Positions 1-10,037 of a stretch of DNA of 64,000 nucleotides are shown here, piece by piece. The DNA lies in assembly GCA_949317995.1 (NCBI GenBank), contig OX439050.1, positions 52,205,777-52,269,776 on the forward strand, written 5' to 3'. The stretch is from Acholoe squamosa. Taxonomy: Eukaryota; Annelida; Polychaeta; Phyllodocida; Polynoidae. Position numbers and translations under genes: made by a program. The notes below the pieces were generated by a model. It saw only the letters and a program-made list of their open reading frames with translations. It searched no databases and had not been told where the DNA came from. Each line of letters starts with the position of its first letter. Positions within the stretch are counted from its first letter, which is position 1.

Positions 1-2466
1 AGAATCTGGGTATTCTCTTCTAGACATAGCATCTGGTGGTATGTTATCATCACCTTTCACATGTTGGATGGTGAATGAAAATTGCTGTATGTCTAGAGCC
101 CATCTGGCCCATCTATGTGTGAGTCCTGTATTGGTTAATAGTGGGATTAGGGCTGCATGGTCTGTGTATAATTGGAAGTGTCTAGTCTCTAGATAGTGTC
201 TGAAGTGTAATACTCCATACACTACTCCCAGTAGTTCTCTCTCTGTGGTATTGTAATTTCTCTCATGTTTGGAGAGGGTTCTACCTGCAAAGGCTACTGG
301 TCTGAGCACTCCTTCATTATCTCTCTGTGAGAGTACAGCTCCTAAACTCACATTGGAAGCATCAGTTGCCAAACTGAACTCTTTCTCATAGTTTGGATAT
401 CTGAGAAGAGCATTGGTACAGAGGGCATGCTTTAATGTCTTGAAAGCATTATCTGCATCCTCTGTCCAGACAAATGCTTTGAGATGTGTCTGTAGATCAT
501 ACAATGGTCTAGCAATTTGGGCATAACCTTTGATAAACTTTTTGAAGTATTGGCATAGGCCTGTGAAGGATCTGACATTTTTGACTGATTTTGGTGTTGG
601 GAAGGTTTTGATTGATTCCACCTTTGTGGGAGATGGTTGCAGTCCCATGGGTGTGACTCTCATTCCCAAGAAGTCTATTCTGTCTATGAAGTATTCACAT
701 TTTGATTTCTTCAGTTTGAGTTTACCAACTCTTAGGCTGTTGAACACATCTTCCAGGTCATGGAAGTGTTGTTCGATTGATGGTGATAATACCAATATGT
801 CATCTAGGTATGGTAGGGCACATTTGTATTTGAGTTTGTTCAGAATTAATGTGACTAGATGGCAGAATCCCGCAGGTGCGGTCGCTAAACCCATCGGCAT
901 CCTTTCGTAGACATATTTTTTGTCATTTGCTATGAATGCGGTTTTATGCTGGTCTTCCTGTCTTATAGGAATTTGAAAAAATCCCTGTTGGGCATCTAGC
1001 TTACTGAATACTCTTGGTCTGAGTGACCCTATCATGTCTAGAGTGTCATCGGCCCGGGGTGTAGATAAGGCTTGATTTATCGTGTTCTGGTTCAAATAAC
1101 GAAAATCTGTGACGAGCCTATGGCCTCCCGATGATTTTTGTACTAAGAAGGATCTGGAAGCCCAGGGACCCTCAGCACATTCTCTCAGAATGCCCTGTTG
1201 TACTAGCCTTTCACACTCTTCCCCTATTGCGGCCTGTTTTTCTGGTGTTTGTCTATATGGTAGGAAATGACATGGTACTGCCTCAGGTTTTACATGTATT
1301 GAGTGTGTATACAGGTGTGTGGCACCAATGTCTCCATCTTTTCCTACAAATATATCATCATACTTGGTCAGCAGTGATTCTAATCTATCATGCTGATCTT
1401 TGGATGTGAGCACAGATTTTGGTGGAACATTCTCTTCCAATTCTGGCTCGAGGTCATGTGCCTCACTATGTATAGCAGCTATTTCAGAGAGTCTGATTGA
1501 GTTGGGTTCAGGGTCAGCATATGTGGACTCACAGTCTGAGTCTGTGTCACTGAATTGAGTTACATCCTCAGGCCGTATGGCTGAGATGGATTGATCAGTG
1601 TGTGGGGTAGTGTCTGACACCTGTTGAGGTTTTTCTAAATCAGATTCCTTGACTTCCTGAAATAGAGCTATGATGGCACCCTTTTTGATTTTATGTGGGC
1701 GCCTGCTGGTGTTGAGTAACACTAGGGGATGTTTGTTATTTTCCCTGGGGGTTACTGCTGCCCTTTGAACTAGATATGGGGCATTGTTATTTCTTTGGAG
1801 GTTATCTACTACTCCAGTTTTGCCTTGCAGTGATTGAGTAGAAGTAATTTTACCCAATACTGCAAGTTCAGAGAATGGAGGGATGGTAAAATCCCTCACT
1901 GCCCTAATGGGTTTGAGAATTTGTTCAGGATCAACATTAAATTCAATTTGAGATTTTGTAGTGCTTAAGAAATCCGTGCCGAGAACAACGGGCTGTGTGA
2001 GGTTGGGTATTACAGCAAATTGGTATTGGAATCTGACACCTTGGATTCTAAAGTTCAGCATAGCTGAATGTCTAACATGACACACCGATCCATCTGCCAA
2101 ATGGATGTTGATTTTAGATTTCCTCAGTTGGATATGGAATCTCTTTTGGAGATCCATGAGGAATGATTGTCTGACACAGGTGATAGTAGCACCTGTATCA
2201 ACCAAACATTGTACATCTGAAACATCATATAGATTTGCATTGATACAGCCATTTTGAAGAAGTACAATAGAAAGCTTGGTACTCTCACCTGTATCCTTTG
2301 ATGATGAATCTGGTGGGGTGATGTGTATCACTGATGGACGTCTCTGTCTGTTAGATGGTAGATTGGCACTAGCAATTGTCTCTGGTTGGATCCTTGTTGA
2401 TCCTGATTGATTGTTTGTTTTTGGAGTGTCACAGTGCACTGGCCCATCGGCACTGTGACATCCTAG
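1..2466 (-). CDS. pol: Ty3/gypsy pol: protease, reverse transcriptase, RNase H (partial)
   Basis: The frame is open without a stop from base 2550 to base 1, over 840 codons, and continues off the window. In order it shows an aspartic protease with a LVDTGA active site (DTG at 2191-2199), a long linker, and a reverse transcriptase with the catalytic box YLDD (799-810) preceded by the family-typical LDAQQGFFQIPI and GLATAPAGFCHL blocks. It then shows an RNase H domain starting FSLATDASNVSLGAVLSQ (about 330-390) and the HFQLYTDHAAL segment near 150-190. The frame is -1 relative to gag and has no good early ATG, so it is probably expressed as a Gag-Pol fusion through the heptamer at 2466-2472. 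The product makes cDNA and processes the polyprotein in cytoplasmic particles. Integrase should follow beyond the left edge. Confidence 0.92.
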
Positions 2467-4115
2467 TTTTCCTGGTTCTGTGGGGTGGTTGAAATGGTTG
2501 CGACCAGGAGCTTGGAGAGTTGATCCATCACTTGAGGTATTGTTTGGGGGTTACTGTGTTGGTTCCCCTGGTAGCCTCTTGTGCTAGGTTTGTGATCCTC
2601 CTGATGTGGGTTGAAACCCTGGTTATAATGACCAGAGTTGCTGTATTGTCCAGAGTTATTAGAACTCTGGTTGCTGTAGGATCCGGAGTTGTTGGATCCC
2701 TGATTGTTGTAGGCACCGTTGTTGTTGTAGGATCCACTGTTGTAGTCCCTATGTGGACTGTGGCTCCTACTGTTGGATCCTTGATTATAGGATCCAGAGT
2801 TGTTTGAACCCTGGCTGTTGTTGTAGGAACCATTGTTGTTGTAGGATCCAGAGTTGTAGTTCCTATGTGGACTATGGCTCCTACTGTTGGATCCCTGATT
2901 ATTATAGGATCTGCCATTACTTGGGGTTCTGTCTCTCCTATCACTGTATGAAGAGTCACCATTGTTGGAGTTGGAAGAGCTGTTGTCTTTCCTACTGTTG
3001 TGACCCCCCCGGTTGTTGCTGTTGCCCCCCCTACCTCTACCTCTATTGGATTGGTAGTTGGGGTCATAGTTATTTCCTCTATATCTACCGGTAGGGTCTT
3101 TTGATATAGCCTTAGCTTCTTGTTGCCTTACATGGGCACTAGACATTAGGTTAACATCTTCATTTGAACTAGTGGTGATTTCCTGGACATTTTTCTTAGT
3201 AGGCTGTCGGTTAGACTCTGCATCCCTTGTTTTCCTAGATCTTTCTTGGGTCTCAACCTCTAAGGCTAGGTCTAGGGCTTGGTTAAAAGAGTCTATTTTC
3301 TTGTTTTCAAGAGCTACAGAGATCCAGGGCCTCATGCCTTGGATGAATGTTTTAAATAAGGTGTCGTCCTTTAGGCATTGGGCATTACACGCTTTTCTGA
3401 GATACATTGCATAATCAGATACAGGTTCATCTATCTCTTGTGCACGGAGTGCAGTCCTGGAGATAATATTGTCTTGAGTAGCAAAATACTCCTTTAGTTC
3501 ATGTACTACATTGGACCATGTCAACTTATCAGGTGTGGCACTTTCCTTGAAGGTTTCAAACCAAGCCAATGCTTGTCCTTCAAGGTACTTGGGTAAATAT
3601 GTTACCATGGTGTCACTGTCTGTTAATTTGTACCTGTCCTTCAGATACTCTGGGAATTTGTGATCAATAAATAGTGCTGTTGACATGAGTGGTGATGGGT
3701 GAGAAAAAGTTTTGGGTTTGGTTACCTCGTGTTGCCTGATCTTCCTGTCGTCGTGTTGTTGTCTGTCTAGGATCCTGGTCATGTTGGACATCATGGAGAT
3801 CATGACATCCTCCTTGGATCCAGGGGCAGATGGTGTGACGACAGGTGTGGTTGTGGGTGTGGGAGGCTGTGAGGTTTGGGATGATACCATCCTCATGAGA
3901 TCTGATATCTGTTGTTGTGCCTGTTCTAGGGCCTTCCGATGGTCAGCTAATTGTTGACTGAGGATCCTCTCCCTTTCCTTTGAGGCAAGGGCATGAGCAT
4001 CATGTTGGGCTTTGTTTGCTTCTAGGGCAGTAACTGCATCTTGGATGGTCTTTTCGTAGGCCCTTATCTTTTCAGCTGCCTGATTGGGTTGAGGACCTTC
4101 TTCAGTGTCGGCCAT
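2463..4115 (-). CDS. gag: Ty3/gypsy gag capsid protein
   Basis: 550 aa, starting at ATG 4113-4115. Residues about 12-80 are Lys/Glu/Gln-rich and probably coiled coil. Residues about 140-290 match the retrotransposon gag family (YLEGQALAWFETF, LRAQEIDEPVSDYAMYLR, FIQGMRPWI), which forms the particle shell. The C-terminal third, from about residue 345, is low complexity, rich in Asn, Ser, Gly, Tyr and Arg, with RGRGRGG, SRSHSPHR and repeated YNSGSYNNNG units that are themselves tandemly duplicated. I see no CCHC zinc knuckle, so the basic and RGG-like tail probably takes over RNA binding. The stop codon follows directly after a candidate slippery heptamer. Plus-strand open frames over this region are shadows of the low-complexity DNA. 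Confidence 0.93.
   Translation of the reverse strand: MADTEEGPQPNQAAEKIRAYEKTIQDAVTALEANKAQHDAHALASKERERILSQQLADHRKALEQAQQQISDLMRMVSSQTSQPPTPTTTPVVTPSAPGSKEDVMISMMSNMTRILDRQQHDDRKIRQHEVTKPKTFSHPSPLMSTALFIDHKFPEYLKDRYKLTDSDTMVTYLPKYLEGQALAWFETFKESATPDKLTWSNVVHELKEYFATQDNIISRTALRAQEIDEPVSDYAMYLRKACNAQCLKDDTLFKTFIQGMRPWISVALENKKIDSFNQALDLALEVETQERSRKTRDAESNRQPTKKNVQEITTSSNEDVNLMSSAHVRQQEAKAISKDPTGRYRGNNYDPNYQSNRGRGRGGNSNNRGGHNSRKDNSSSNSNNGDSSYSDRRDRTPSNGRSYNNQGSNSRSHSPHRNYNSGSYNNNGSYNNSQGSNNSGSYNQGSNSRSHSPHRDYNSGSYNNNGAYNNQGSNNSGSYSNQSSNNSGQYSNSGHYNQGFNPHQEDHKPSTRGYQGNQHSNPQTIPQVMDQLSKLLVATISTTPQNQEN
2466..2472 (-). promoter_or_regulatory. Candidate -1 ribosomal frameshift site between gag and pol
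   Basis: On the minus strand the last gag codons read CAG GAA AAC TAG. The heptamer G GAA AAC, directly before the stop, lets two tRNAs slip back one base to GGA AAA, entering the pol frame, which is open across this point. The first triplet is not a perfect XXX, so the site is weaker than the retroviral GGGAAAC or AAAAAAC sites. Assignment is by position and frame, not by test. Confidence 0.5.
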
Positions 4116-4189
4116 GGTGGAAGGTGTGGGATCACTGGTGTGTTGTAGGTATCACTGACATGTTGGAGATCAAACTGAGAATGTCATTG

Positions 4190-5330
4190 GGGAGACCTCA
4201 CTGATGTTTGGGAGACCTTAATGATGTGTGGGAGACCTCACTGATGTGTGGGAGACCTCACTGAAGTGTGGGAGACCTCACTGACGTGTGGGAGACCTCA
4301 CTGACGTGTGGGAGACCTCACTGACGTGTGGGAGACCTCACTGACGTGTGGGAGACCTCACTGACGTGTGGGAGACCTCACTGACGTGTGGGAGACCTCA
4401 CTGACGTGAGGGAGACCTCTCTGACGTGTGGGAGACCTCACTGACATGTGGGAGATCTCACTGGTATGTGGGAGATCTCACTGATATGTGGGAGATCTCA
4501 CTGTCGTGTGGGAGATCTCATTGATGTGTGGGAGATCTCACTGGTATGTGGGAGTTCTCACTGATGTGTGGGAAATCTCACTGTCGTGTGGGAAATCTCA
4601 TTGATGTGTGGGGGATCTCATTGATGTGTGGGAGATCTCACTGATATGTGGGGAGATCTCACTGTCGTGTGGGAGATCTCGTTGATATGTGGGAGATCTC
4701 ACTGATATGTGGGAGATCTCACTGTCGTGTGGGAGATCTCATTGATGTGTGGGAGATCTCACTGATGTGTGGGAGATCTCATTGATGTGTGAGAGATCTC
4801 ATTGATGTGTGGGAGATCTCACTGATGTGTGGGAGATCTCGCTGATGTGTGGGAGATCTCATTGATGTGTGGGAGATCTCACTGATGTGTGGGAGATCCC
4901 ACTGACGTGTGGGAGACCTCACTGACGTGTGGGAGACCTCACTGACGTTTGGGAGACCTCACTGACGTTTGGGAAACCTCACTGACGTTTGGGAGACCTC
5001 TCTGACGTGTGGGAGACCTCTCTGACGTGTGGGAGACCTCACTGACGTGTGGGAGACCTCACTGACGTGTGGGAGACCTCACTGATGTTTGGGAGACCTC
5101 ACTGACGTTTTTGGGAGACCTCACTGATATATGGGAGATCTTACTGCTGTGTGAGAGATCTCATTGATGTGTGGGAGATCTCATTGATGTGTGTGGGATC
5201 TCACTGATGTGTGGGAGATCTCATTGATGTGTGGGAGATCTCACTGATGTGTGGGAGATCTCACTGATGTGTGGGAGATCTCACTGATGTGTGGGAGATC
5301 TCACTGGTATGTGGGAGCTCTCACTGGTGA
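4190..5330. repeat. 20-bp minisatellite in gypsy 5' leader (about 57 copies)
   Basis: Unit close to ctgacgtgtgggagacctca, repeated almost without gaps. Two variants alternate in blocks: gacctc copies at about 4195-4440 and 4905-5110, and gatctc copies at about 4445-4900 and 5130-5330. The array lies between the gag start and the presumed 5' LTR, so it would be transcribed as leader RNA. No reading frame is maintained. Confidence 0.95.
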
Positions 5331-6896
5331 CCTTGGTGGGCATGGTGTCAAGGTCAAGGTCACTGGATGGGTGGAGTGGGTTTTACTGTGTGTATGATTG
5401 TTCTTAGTTGTGTTACCAGCTTTAATTTTTATGAGCCTGTGAGAGATGGGATCTTAGTAGGATGTTCTCCACCACTTTGTCATACTAGTTATTGGCATGA
5501 TCAAGTTGTCATATGAGAAATATCATAAGACTAGTGGTATATAGTGTAAATACATTAAGCTCTCATAAAATAGTGTTATTTCCAGTTGTCACTGGTTTAT
5601 TCAGCTTTAGGCAACATGTAAGAAATATCAATCATACAGTAGTCATTATGTAGGTAATTTGTACATACAGTAAATATACAATAGTTCATAGAGTATAATG
5701 TTCAGTTCCACTCCACCTGTGAGGTAACAATAATACAATGTCCAGCATAGTTCTAGGTGGGTTCCCACACCTAGCCCCTGGCCTGCTGCTTAGAGGAATA
5801 ATGTAATAATGAATAACTTTACCCTCTGGTGGATGTCTTGAGGAAGATAGCCTCTGGCCACTAATGATGGAAACCAATGCCTGTCTAGCATAGTTTCACC
5901 ATAGTGCAGTGGTATAGCAGGTAGCAGGAGATGACTGGAGATGTTACCTCTGGAGTGGTTCTTGGTGTTCTGTCCTCCTGGAGGTGCAGACAGGCTATTT
6001 GTAGCAAATCTTGGAAAAGCACCTCCAGACTGACTGGGGCCAGTAGCATCTGCCTAACTCTACAATGTTAGAGGGGAGCCTTTCATGTGTCACTGAGTGC
6101 ACAAAGGACCCCCATGGATGCCGCTGTGTCCCCCATTGTCTTGGTCGGTTCTGTAACTTCAAACCCTCATAACTCGGTCGTTTACGCAGCTACAGCCGCC
6201 ATTTTGCGCATGCGCGGAGTTGAATATGCCAAGTTTATAATGGCCGCTGGATAGGCGCGCAACTCGCGCCGGTTCGTCTGTAGTGCACTCTGAGGTCGAT
6301 TCAGTCTCCATGGCGTAACTTCCTTAATAATGGGAGTTCCGCCTTGATCTTGGGCTCATTTTGACCGTCTAATTATGGGCTTTCCATAAATGCATTTGAT
6401 ATTTGACCTAGCTTGCTCAGGAGCGACGCTAGAGCGACCGGACGGTTATGGCGTCGTGCTTATGTAACCCATTGTTCAGTCCTTAGAGTGCTCAGACACT
6501 CATGACGGCGTCTGTGGTGCCCAGGCACCCCTAACGGCCGTTTGCATTCACTTACAAGTTATTAGTTTGTGCACTGAACCATGAGGTCGCACACTGAGAC
6601 CCTCATTTTTATTATATTGTGCAGTGGACCATTAGGTCGGACCCTTTGATGTCACAAACTCTGTCTAACTGACTCTGGCTGGTGTGCAGTGGGGCATGAA
6701 CGCTCTTATACAAAGTTTGAGCGCTCTCATAGCTCTTAGAACCAACCTATGTATTAATTTCATAGATATTCTTTGATTAATACAAAATATGTTAGAATTT
6801 ATGGAATAATAAAATGGTATATGATAGTATAGCACAGGCCGACACTACCAAGCTTACGGTAAATACTTTAATCTTCACTGTAGATAAATTCACACA
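5331..6896 (-). other. Probable 5' LTR and leader of the gypsy element, ends unresolved
   Basis: No coding sequence. The stretch at 5331-5480 includes short ggtcaaggtca repeats. Minus-strand AATAAA at 5596-5601 and TATAAA at 6234-6239 fit LTR signals. I found no convincing tRNA primer-binding match. GC- and CpG-rich sequence at 6130-6300 contrasts with the AT-rich flanks. Confidence 0.45.
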
Positions 6897-7122
6897 TACC
6901 ATAAAACCCCGGTCATAAGCCGGCCCCAGTCATAAGCCGGAGGTAGACTTAAGGGAAATGCTATAAGCCGATTTTAGGGCCAAATTTTCCCTATTTGCTC
7001 TTTAATCTATTGTATTAAAACCCGGTCATAAGCCGGGGGTAGAGGTGGGGGGAAATTTAGAAGCCGGTTTTGGCCCAAAATAGGAGAAAAAAAAAACGGC
7101 TTTTGACCGGAGTTTTACGGTA
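6897..7122. mobile_element. MITE with 'cggtcataagccgg' inverted repeats
   Basis: The left end TACCATAAAACCCCGGTCAT and the reverse complement of the right end, TACCGTAAAACTCCGGTCAA, pair over about 25 bp. Internal copies of ccggtcataagccgg occur at about 6911, 6928 and 7023. The TA at each end suggests a Tc1/mariner-type target. Non-coding, 226 bp. Confidence 0.75.
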
Positions 7123-7266
7123 TATACAATAGTACATTATACATGTACATACTACTGTAAATTCATATGTATGAGGCGCGGCTTATATGCAAAGAATGGC
7201 TCAAGCTGCATCCTATGGAATATTCTTGAAGTCAGGATGAGACTTATATGCAAGGGAAATTTATAC

Positions 7267-7710
7267 TTAAAGAAAAAGACAACCCTCGTTTCATGATGCC
7301 TTATTTTGTTTTTCTCTGTATTGAATAAAAACATTCTGGCATACTCACCAGTATATATCTGCTTGTGTAAGGGCAGAGAGAACGCCTCTAAAATGCAGTC
7401 TATGACGTCACAGGAGACCAAATGTATCATGTGCTGCATTGGTCATGCAAGGAGTCTGTTGCAAAACATGTTTGTAGTTATATGAGTAGAATCAATAAAA
7501 TTAATACATCATTTAGCATCACTCAGTTGGCCTATTACTAATACTTTGTGACTTTGGTCTCTTGTGACGTCATAGGCTGCATCAGAGAAGTCTGCTGCCT
7601 GCACTTATATTAGCAGAATTACTGATGTGTATGCCAGAATATTTCTATTTCATATAAAGAATAACAAAAAAAAATAGGTATAATGAAAAGAGGGTTGTCT
7701 TTTCCTTTAA
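7267..7710. mobile_element. piggyBac-type MITE flanked by TTAA
   Basis: TTAA occurs at 7267-7270 and 7707-7710. Just inside are AGAAAAAGACAACCCTC on the left and its inverted partner ending GAGGGTTGTCTTTTCCT on the right; pairing extends about 40 bp with a few mismatches. TTAA target duplication with inverted repeats is the piggyBac hallmark. The interior has no transposase. It interrupts an older repeat in which the words gcgcggcttatatgc (left) and gcatagaagacgcac (right) recur. Confidence 0.75.
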
Positions 7711-8069
7711 GTCTCGCATAGAAGACGCACTCAAATTGAGGAAATGCTGTAAGGCACATCCAACAATTGAAGTATCTGTCATTCATTAGCAAATTAATTC
7801 ATTAGAAAAATGAATTAAAATCTCACATATGCTGCACCATCACCATGGGAAAATCATATAAGTAAAAGCAATATCTTAGATAACTTTTAGTATAAATATG
7901 GTAATTTTTATATAGCTTGTGAGATATAAAATAAATGAACTGCTCGCCGAGCATGATATGGTAATATGTGATTAGAATGTGACATTACAAGACCACTGGT
8001 AATATTGATTGAACTATTAAAACGACTCTTTTCTTCTCCCCATCCTGATGTTATTCTGTTCTTTCACAG
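7711..8069. other. Intron of the Nudix gene (upstream part)
   Basis: AT-rich sequence without an open frame, ending in a pyrimidine-rich tract and the acceptor cag at 8067-8069. I see no Nudix-box exon here or further left, so upstream exons probably lie outside the window. Confidence 0.5.
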
Positions 8070-8237
8070 GTGGATAGCGCTGAGTTAGAAGATGCTCGAT
8101 GGTTCAAGCGGCAGGAAGTTGTCGAGATGATTACCCGCTGTCACTCGGAGCGTCTCTTTGTCCCCCCGCACCACGCTATAGCACATTACCTTGTGAAGAC
8201 ATGGCTAATACGGACTGCCTTCTCACTCACAAGTTAA
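8070..8237 (+). CDS. NUDT12: Last exon of NUDT12-like NADH pyrophosphatase (partial gene)
   Basis: After the acceptor ttctttcacag, the phase-0 frame encodes 55 residues and a TAA stop at 8235-8237. The blocks ELEDARWFKRQEVVEM and FVPPHHAIAHYLVKTW match the C-terminal end of the NudC/NUDT12 family of Nudix hydrolases (usual pattern E-x-EDARWF...FxPPxxAIAHxLIxxW). These enzymes cleave NADH and NAD caps on RNA in peroxisomes or cytosol. The exon lies after the Nudix box, so the catalytic part must be in upstream exons, not found here. A tripeptide SLTS-stop end is not a standard PTS1 signal. NUDT13 is the main alternative. A poly(A) signal follows at 8347, consistent with a real gene 3' end. Confidence 0.75.
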   Translation: MDSAELEDARWFKRQEVVEMITRCHSERLFVPPHHAIAHYLVKTWLIRTAFSLTS

Positions 8238-8346
8238 CATTCAAGTCAGTTAGTGTTTATATAGGAACTACCTCAGTCATTCTGTGTTAAACAAGTCATC
8301 ATACCTCACCAAATCACATAATTTCATGCCTGCAGATCTTATTCAA

Positions 8347-8352
8347 AATAAA
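8347..8352 (+). promoter_or_regulatory. Poly(A) signal AATAAA of the Nudix gene
   Basis: AATAAA 110 bp after the Nudix stop codon gives a short 3' UTR. Confidence 0.6.
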
Positions 8353-8864
8353 AATATATTTATGAACAATTTGCGGTTCTGTATTGTTAATTTTCTTCAT
8401 TGTACATAATAGAAATTTTGGTGTTGGTCATATCGGCATTCCATAGTCTTCTAAACTGTCTGGTATATGCACGGGTGGACTTGAGAGTCTAGCGTCTGGC
8501 CCGTCCATCCCTACTCACCAAAGACTTGTTTAAGTCCCTGTATACGATCATTTTCTTTTCAAATAACACTAAGCCAGTAATTGACATTCATGGTGCCGAT
8601 GGTCTTAGTTTGAATAATGTTCATACTCCAGCAAAATTTCCAACGGGTATTTACCGTGCCCCAAGGTCCCCCAGGTGTTTGGTCCTCCCCACCTTAAAAA
8701 AAGAGACAACCCCCACCCCTTAAAAACGCATATCAAAGACGTATGTTTTTATATCTCAATCAAAGCGATGAACAAGAAGATGAATAATAGATAGGACTGC
8801 AGCTAGTCTACTCGGGGATTCACCTTCACAAGATGGGCCTGTGTCTATGGTTATGGGCGAGCAT

Positions 8865-9235
8865 TTGGTGGTTATACTCTAAACTAAATGCTGGTAATGA
8901 AAATAATATAAAACTTATCTTCGATGCTGTAAACTCTAAACTAAATGCTCGTAATGAAAATAATATAAAACTTGGTGGTTATGCTGTAAACTGAACTAAA
9001 TGCTGGTAATGAAAATAATATAAAACCACAAAAAAATTATGAGCATTTTGTTGGTTATGCTGTAAACTCTAAAGTTATGGGCGGGCATTCTGTGTTTGTG
9101 CTGTAAACTAAACGCTGGTGTTGAAATAATTTTAACACAAGAGATTGGCGCACAAGCGTCTGTAGAAATAGGCAAACATTTGGTGGTTATGCTGTAAACT
9201 CTAAAAATCTAAACACTGATAATAAAAGTATATAT
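8865..9235. repeat. Degenerate tandem repeat, about 57-bp unit
   Basis: Recurring words ggttatgctgtaaactctaa and gctggtaatgaaaataatat, with the best copies at 8880-9060 and decayed ones to about 9235. No coding potential. Confidence 0.7.
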
Positions 9236-9604
9236 TGTAAAACCACTATCCTCCTGTTCGGACTTCCTGTACACCCAAGAACACAGAAGGAGAGTAACCA
9301 AATAAACGCAGTACAGTACACATATCAGCGGGGATATCAGACACTCATAGTTCACATTATGATGGTTGAGCGTGCCACAGGGCTATAACAACGTTTGACC
9401 TGCTGCTGCCTCAGAAGAAAGGAAAATGATGGTAAGCTATTACAATGCATCGAGGGTTGCCTGAAATGATGAAAATGTGAAAACAAAACTTTAATTAATC
9501 CGTCTCTTTATCCATACAATCATCCTTAAATGGAACATGTATAAAGTATTCTGCATTTACAAATGACCTCATGTCTTTAAAGATATGCACTAAACTTCTC
9601 TGAA

Positions 9605-9607
<3 letters not shown>

Positions 9608-9669
<62 letters not shown>
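9608..9669. repeat. (TA)n microsatellite
   Basis: About 31 uninterrupted AT dinucleotides. The flanking 9236-10030 shows no exon or repeat I can support. Confidence 0.97.
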
Positions 9670-9670
<1 letters not shown>

Positions 9671-10037
9671 CGTTAACTATATTGACTGTATATAGTAGCA
9701 TTAAGGACTCTATATACTATAACTAGAATGCTGGTACAGAGACAAACAGGGAAGTCAGCGAGTATTGGAAAAATAAAGATGGACAAGGACCTATTCATAA
9801 TCATTTTACCTTTCAGCGAGAGCAGAAATTGTATGCTAGGTCTCAGACGTACCAGAAATAACAGGACGTTGAGGGGTGGACTAGAGTGCTGGTAGAGTTG
9901 AACGAAATAGCGCCAACCCCATGACAATGTATGCAGACTAGGCTCTCGTTTTTCTTGTTCCTGTTTGAATGTCCAAAAACCAGGTCACCTAAAAGGTCTG
10001 CTTGGTCAAGGCTCCACAGCACAGTCTGAGTGGTCGG

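Larger units (their letters stand above)
1..6850 (-). mobile_element. Ty3/gypsy LTR retrotransposon, truncated by window edge
   Basis: The minus strand carries gag (2463-4115) followed by pol (2466 down to base 1), the order typical of Ty3/gypsy. Both frames are open, so this copy is young or selected. Upstream of gag lie a 20-bp minisatellite leader (about 4190-5330) and a stretch to about 6850 that should hold the 5' LTR. On the minus strand that stretch has a TATAAA (6234-6239) and an AATAAA (5596-5601), in the order expected for an LTR promoter and polyadenylation signal. I could not fix the LTR ends or primer-binding site because the 3' LTR lies outside the window, so the right limit is approximate. 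Integrase is also outside. Confidence 0.8.

Noticed and set aside
2520..3957. Plus-strand open frames opposite gag
   Set aside because: Shadows of low-complexity gag DNA; no independent coding signal.
4190..5330. CRISPR-like array
   Set aside because: Units are contiguous with no unique spacers, and the context is a eukaryotic retrotransposon.
5380..5560. tRNA primer-binding site for the gypsy element
   Set aside because: Candidates such as minus-strand TGGTGGAGAACA and TGGTAACACAAC do not match a tRNA 3' end I can name with confidence.
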